Part shown: piece by piece, positions 62,386 to 64,000 of the stretch
Numbering within the stretch: position 1 is the first letter of the stretch
Layout of the letters: the number at the start of each line of letters is the position of its first letter
DNA from: Bacillus sp. NTK071
GTDB taxonomy: Bacteria; Bacillota; Bacilli; Bacillales; Guptibacillaceae
Direction of reading: 5' to 3'
Assembly (NCBI RefSeq): GCF_017303315.1
Contig: NZ_JAFKOI010000017.1
Span: forward strand, 1-64,000
DNA: 64,000 bases
Notes under the pieces: model-generated
The model's database searches: none
Seen by the model: only the letters and a program-made list of their open reading frames with translations
Told to the model about the DNA's origin: nothing
Made by a program: the position numbers and the translations under genes

Positions 62386-62523
62386 ATGAAAGGTACATGG
62401 TTAACACCAGAAGAAATTCAATACAGAAGAGAGCGCAAAGAGAAGATGATTTATCTTCTTTTACCTGTTTCCGCAATCGTAATTGGAGCAGTTATTGCTT
62501 TCCTCACTCAAATGACATATTAA
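62386..62523 (+). CDS. 45-aa single-TM microprotein under c-di-GMP riboswitch control
   Basis: A small membrane protein with a charged N-terminal segment (WLTPEEIQYRRERKEKM, 5-21) and one TM helix (about 22-41). The ATG at 62386 has AGGGGG 7 nt upstream. An open frame extending back to 62260 is not coding; it is the riboswitch aptamer. It is a paralogue of the 57481 gene (same length, same motif). Function unknown; control by c-di-GMP suggests a link to motility, biofilm or surface change. Confidence 0.82.
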   Translation: MKGTWLTPEEIQYRRERKEKMIYLLLPVSAIVIGAVIAFLTQMTY

Positions 62524-62533
62524 AGATAACCGA

Positions 62534-62560
62534 TGGAGAGCTCATAGGGGCTCTCCTTTT
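62534..62560 (+). terminator. Intrinsic terminator of the riboswitch-controlled gene
   Basis: A GGAGAGC/GGCTCTCC-type stem with short loop and TTTT. Confidence 0.82.
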
Positions 62561-62666
62561 AATGTTCCTAAATCTCAATATATTATAGAAAATTCAGAAA
62601 TTAATACATACTTCTTATTTCTACGCCAATCATATCCAATCCTTTTTTCTCCATTTTCAATAACAC

Positions 62667-62698
62667 GATAAAAAAAGAAGACCCACATGAGGACCTTC
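62667..62698 (-). terminator. Intrinsic terminator of the 138-aa membrane protein gene
   Basis: A GAAGGTCC/GGGTCTTC stem with wobble pairs, then seven T on the minus strand. Confidence 0.72.
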
Positions 62699-62707
62699 CC
62701 TTAAGAT

Positions 62708-63124
62708 TTATTTTGTATAACTCTGCTTTTTGCTAAACGACTGATACAACCGTTTACTCCAAACGATTAGAAGACGAATGACTAAATACACTAGAAATAA
62801 GACAATAAATCCTTGGAGCCCAATAACAGCATCAGCAAATTCCATATTTCCTCTACCTGTAATCTTCTGTTGGATTTCAATCGCAAATACGATGACTAGG
62901 AGTACGGTTATCGTATAAATAAATGAAATAGCTGTTATGCTCCATTTTGAAAGAACGCGAAATAGAAATTGAACGACTATGAATCCTCCCATTCCGAGCA
63001 AACCAATAACCCAGAAATGAAGCTGCTTATCGGTGACGTTAAACCCAAGACCGTACATAATAGATATGACAATGTCATGAAGTTCATTGACGATCGCCAC
63101 GATAAACTTAATAATTTCTCCCAT
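62708..63124 (-). CDS. Uncharacterised membrane protein (138 aa)
   Basis: A polytopic protein with an amphipathic N-terminus and three clear transmembrane segments (about 37-60, 65-88 and 100-122), plus a basic C-terminal tail. I do not recognise the family. AAAGG lies upstream of its ATG. Neighbours give no hint of function. Confidence 0.72.
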   Translation of the reverse strand: MGEIIKFIVAIVNELHDIVISIMYGLGFNVTDKQLHFWVIGLLGMGGFIVVQFLFRVLSKWSITAISFIYTITVLLVIVFAIEIQQKITGRGNMEFADAVIGLQGFIVLFLVYLVIRLLIVWSKRLYQSFSKKQSYTK

Positions 63125-63198
63125 TTTCCACGTTCCTTTTCATTCGATTATCTCTATTTTAGACAGGGAATGAGATTGTAGCAATAGTAGGATTCAAC

Positions 63199-63222
63199 AA
63201 AAAAAGAAGCATAAATTGCTTC
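63199..63222 (-). terminator. Intrinsic terminator of the zinc-ribbon gene
   Basis: A GAAGCA/TGCTTC stem with a 5-nt loop and seven T on the minus strand. Confidence 0.82.
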
Positions 63223-63229
63223 TCAAGTT

Positions 63230-63379
63230 TTATTTCTTCACTACTTGCTCATTAATATAATCTTCATTGTTAACAGGAACCTTTGTCATATCCACTCCAC
63301 AATACGGACAGATCCACTCTCCCTGATAATTACTGCTATAGGAAGGCTTATTACATTTCTCACACGTTTTCTCTACCAT
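63230..63379 (-). CDS. Small zinc-ribbon protein (49 aa)
   Basis: A 49-aa protein with two CxxC knuckles, CEKC and CPYC, separated by about 18 residues, typical of a rubredoxin-like or zinc-ribbon fold that binds one metal ion. The start at 63379 has GGAGTGGGAG upstream; an in-frame GTG 11 codons earlier has no ribosome site. Role unknown. Confidence 0.72.
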   Translation of the reverse strand: MVEKTCEKCNKPSYSSNYQGEWICPYCGVDMTKVPVNNEDYINEQVVKK

Positions 63380-63560
63380 ACTCCCACTCCATTCGGTGGC
63401 ATTCTTCTTCACTAGTTTCTATATTAGAATGCAATTCGTAAGTCAACAAACATATTTTACCAGAGTGAACGATTAATTCAAGTACCAATATTCTGAATTA
63501 ATGAGTAAAATATACTATTCGTGTGCTGTAATTGAATTTAAAAAGCACTTTTAATATACT

Positions 63561-63747
63561 TTGTTGCTAGAAGAGTAGATGTTGATTTGGGGTTCTCTAT
63601 AGAAAAATCTTTCACAAGTACCAATTCTTTAAGAAAAGACCATTTTTAAAAGATTGTTATTCTTAAAAGGTTTTTGTAAGAATCCACAATTAGCTGATTG
63701 CAGAATAAATCAACCACTACTCCAACAACCTATATAAAAGCAGCCTT
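63561..63747. repeat. Degenerate interspersed repeat, two fragments head to head
   Basis: The gap 63380-63749 has no gene. A fragment in inverted orientation (GGGGTTCTCTATAGAAAAAT, then CCAATTCTTTAAG) is followed by a direct fragment (TTTTAAAAGATTGTT, TCCACAATTAGCTGATTG, CAACAACCTATA). Both lack the GC core. Confidence 0.55.
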
Positions 63748-63749
63748 TT

Positions 63750-63777
63750 AAAAACAAAAAGCAGGCATTACCTGCTT
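63750..63777 (-). terminator. Intrinsic terminator containing the UDP-glucose dehydrogenase stop codon
   Basis: An AAGCAGG/CCTGCTT stem with a TAATG-type loop and a T-rich tail on the minus strand. The TAA stop of the gene reading in from the right lies in the loop. Confidence 0.85.
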
Positions 63778-64000
63778 CTTTCTCTCGTTTTGGCTGTAGG
63801 TGTTACAAAGCCGTTCTTAATTGGAGGACGTCCGATCGAAATGTAATGAATCGGGTACTTTGCTACTTCCTCTAATGAATAACAGTTCCTTCCATCAATC
63901 ACAATAGGAGATGTCATAAGGGTTGTATATGTCATTAAATCTATTGATTTAATAACATCCCATTCTGTAACGATAAGGGCAACATCTGCTCCACGTATCG
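63768..64000 (-). CDS. UDP-glucose 6-dehydrogenase, C-terminal part (gene continues beyond the window)
   Basis: Only the last 77 or so codons are present. They encode ADVALIVTEWD, SPIVIDGRNCY and the terminal YISIGRPP, typical of the C-terminal UDP-binding domain of TuaD/Ugd enzymes that make UDP-glucuronate. The 5' end is to the right of the window. It would be a third nucleotide-sugar dehydrogenase beside the polymer locus. Confidence 0.85.
   Translation of the reverse strand, partial: IRGADVALIVTEWDVIKSIDLMTYTTLMTSPIVIDGRNCYSLEEVAKYPIHYISIGRPPIKNGFVTPTAKTRERSR

Noticed and set aside
1-64000. tRNA, rRNA or prophage genes
   Set aside because: No cloverleaf-like sequence, rRNA motif, integrase or phage structural gene could be recognised on either strand.

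Overview
The window looks like a chromosomal segment of a Gram-positive, low-GC, endospore-forming Bacillaceae bacterium. The first 20 kb follow the Bacillus subtilis order minJ-ctpB-ftsX-ftsE-cccB-yvjA(YitT)-prfB-secA-hpf-csp-comFC-comFA-degV-degU-degS-yvyE-tagO almost gene for gene. Shine-Dalgarno sites are strong, TTG/GTG starts are frequent, and rho-independent terminators are numerous. Alkaliphilic or marine relatives of Bacillus are plausible, but the species cannot be fixed from the sequence alone.

Layout. (1) 0-16.3 kb: housekeeping and cell-division genes on the minus strand. These are MinJ, CtpB, a coiled-coil LytM factor next to FtsEX, cytochrome c551, YitT, RF2 with its programmed frameshift, SecA, the ribosome hibernation factor behind a SigB-like promoter, a cold-shock protein, ComFC/ComFA and DegV. 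(2) 16.6-20.7 kb: a secreted NlpC/P60 hydrolase, the DegS-DegU two-component system and YvyE. (3) 20.9-42.4 kb: a cell-wall glycopolymer locus. It holds TagO, an LCP ligase, six or seven glycosyltransferases, two nucleotide-sugar dehydrogenases, a TagGH/Wzm-Wzt-type exporter, MnaA, an autolytic amidase and an SGNH-like protein. (4) 42.9-56 kb: two large cell-wall subtilases and a SpoIID/LytB protein, each with three CWB2 wall-binding repeats; with the amidase this makes four CWB2 proteins beside the polymer locus. Among them sits a peptide quorum-sensing cassette: an RRNPP-type HTH-TPR regulator followed 15 bp later by a 45-residue exported propeptide carrying a perfect tandem heptapeptide. 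(5) 56-64 kb: VanZ-like and SRPBCC proteins, several overlooked microproteins, the hutU-hutI-hutG histidine-degradation operon, a c-di-GMP-I (GEMM-I) riboswitch ahead of a 45-aa membrane protein, and the 3' end of a UDP-glucose dehydrogenase gene at the right edge.

How it fits together. TagO commits GlcNAc-1-P to the lipid carrier. MnaA, WecC and a WbpA-like dehydrogenase can supply ManNAc, ManNAcA and GlcNAcA units, the glycosyltransferases assemble the chain, the ABC pair exports it and the LCP protein attaches it to peptidoglycan. The CWB2 enzymes next door probably dock on that polymer. The propeptide next to Vpr-like subtilases recalls the B. subtilis Phr pathway, in which such proteases mature the signal.

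Scattered through the intergenic regions are nine copies or fragments of one interspersed, hairpin-forming repeat. At least six genes have their stop codon inside the terminator hairpin. The most notable items are the regulator-peptide cassette, the c-di-GMP riboswitch with its microprotein, the repeat family, and two proteins that join an eroded methyltransferase-like module to a coiled coil and a glycosyltransferase-like domain.
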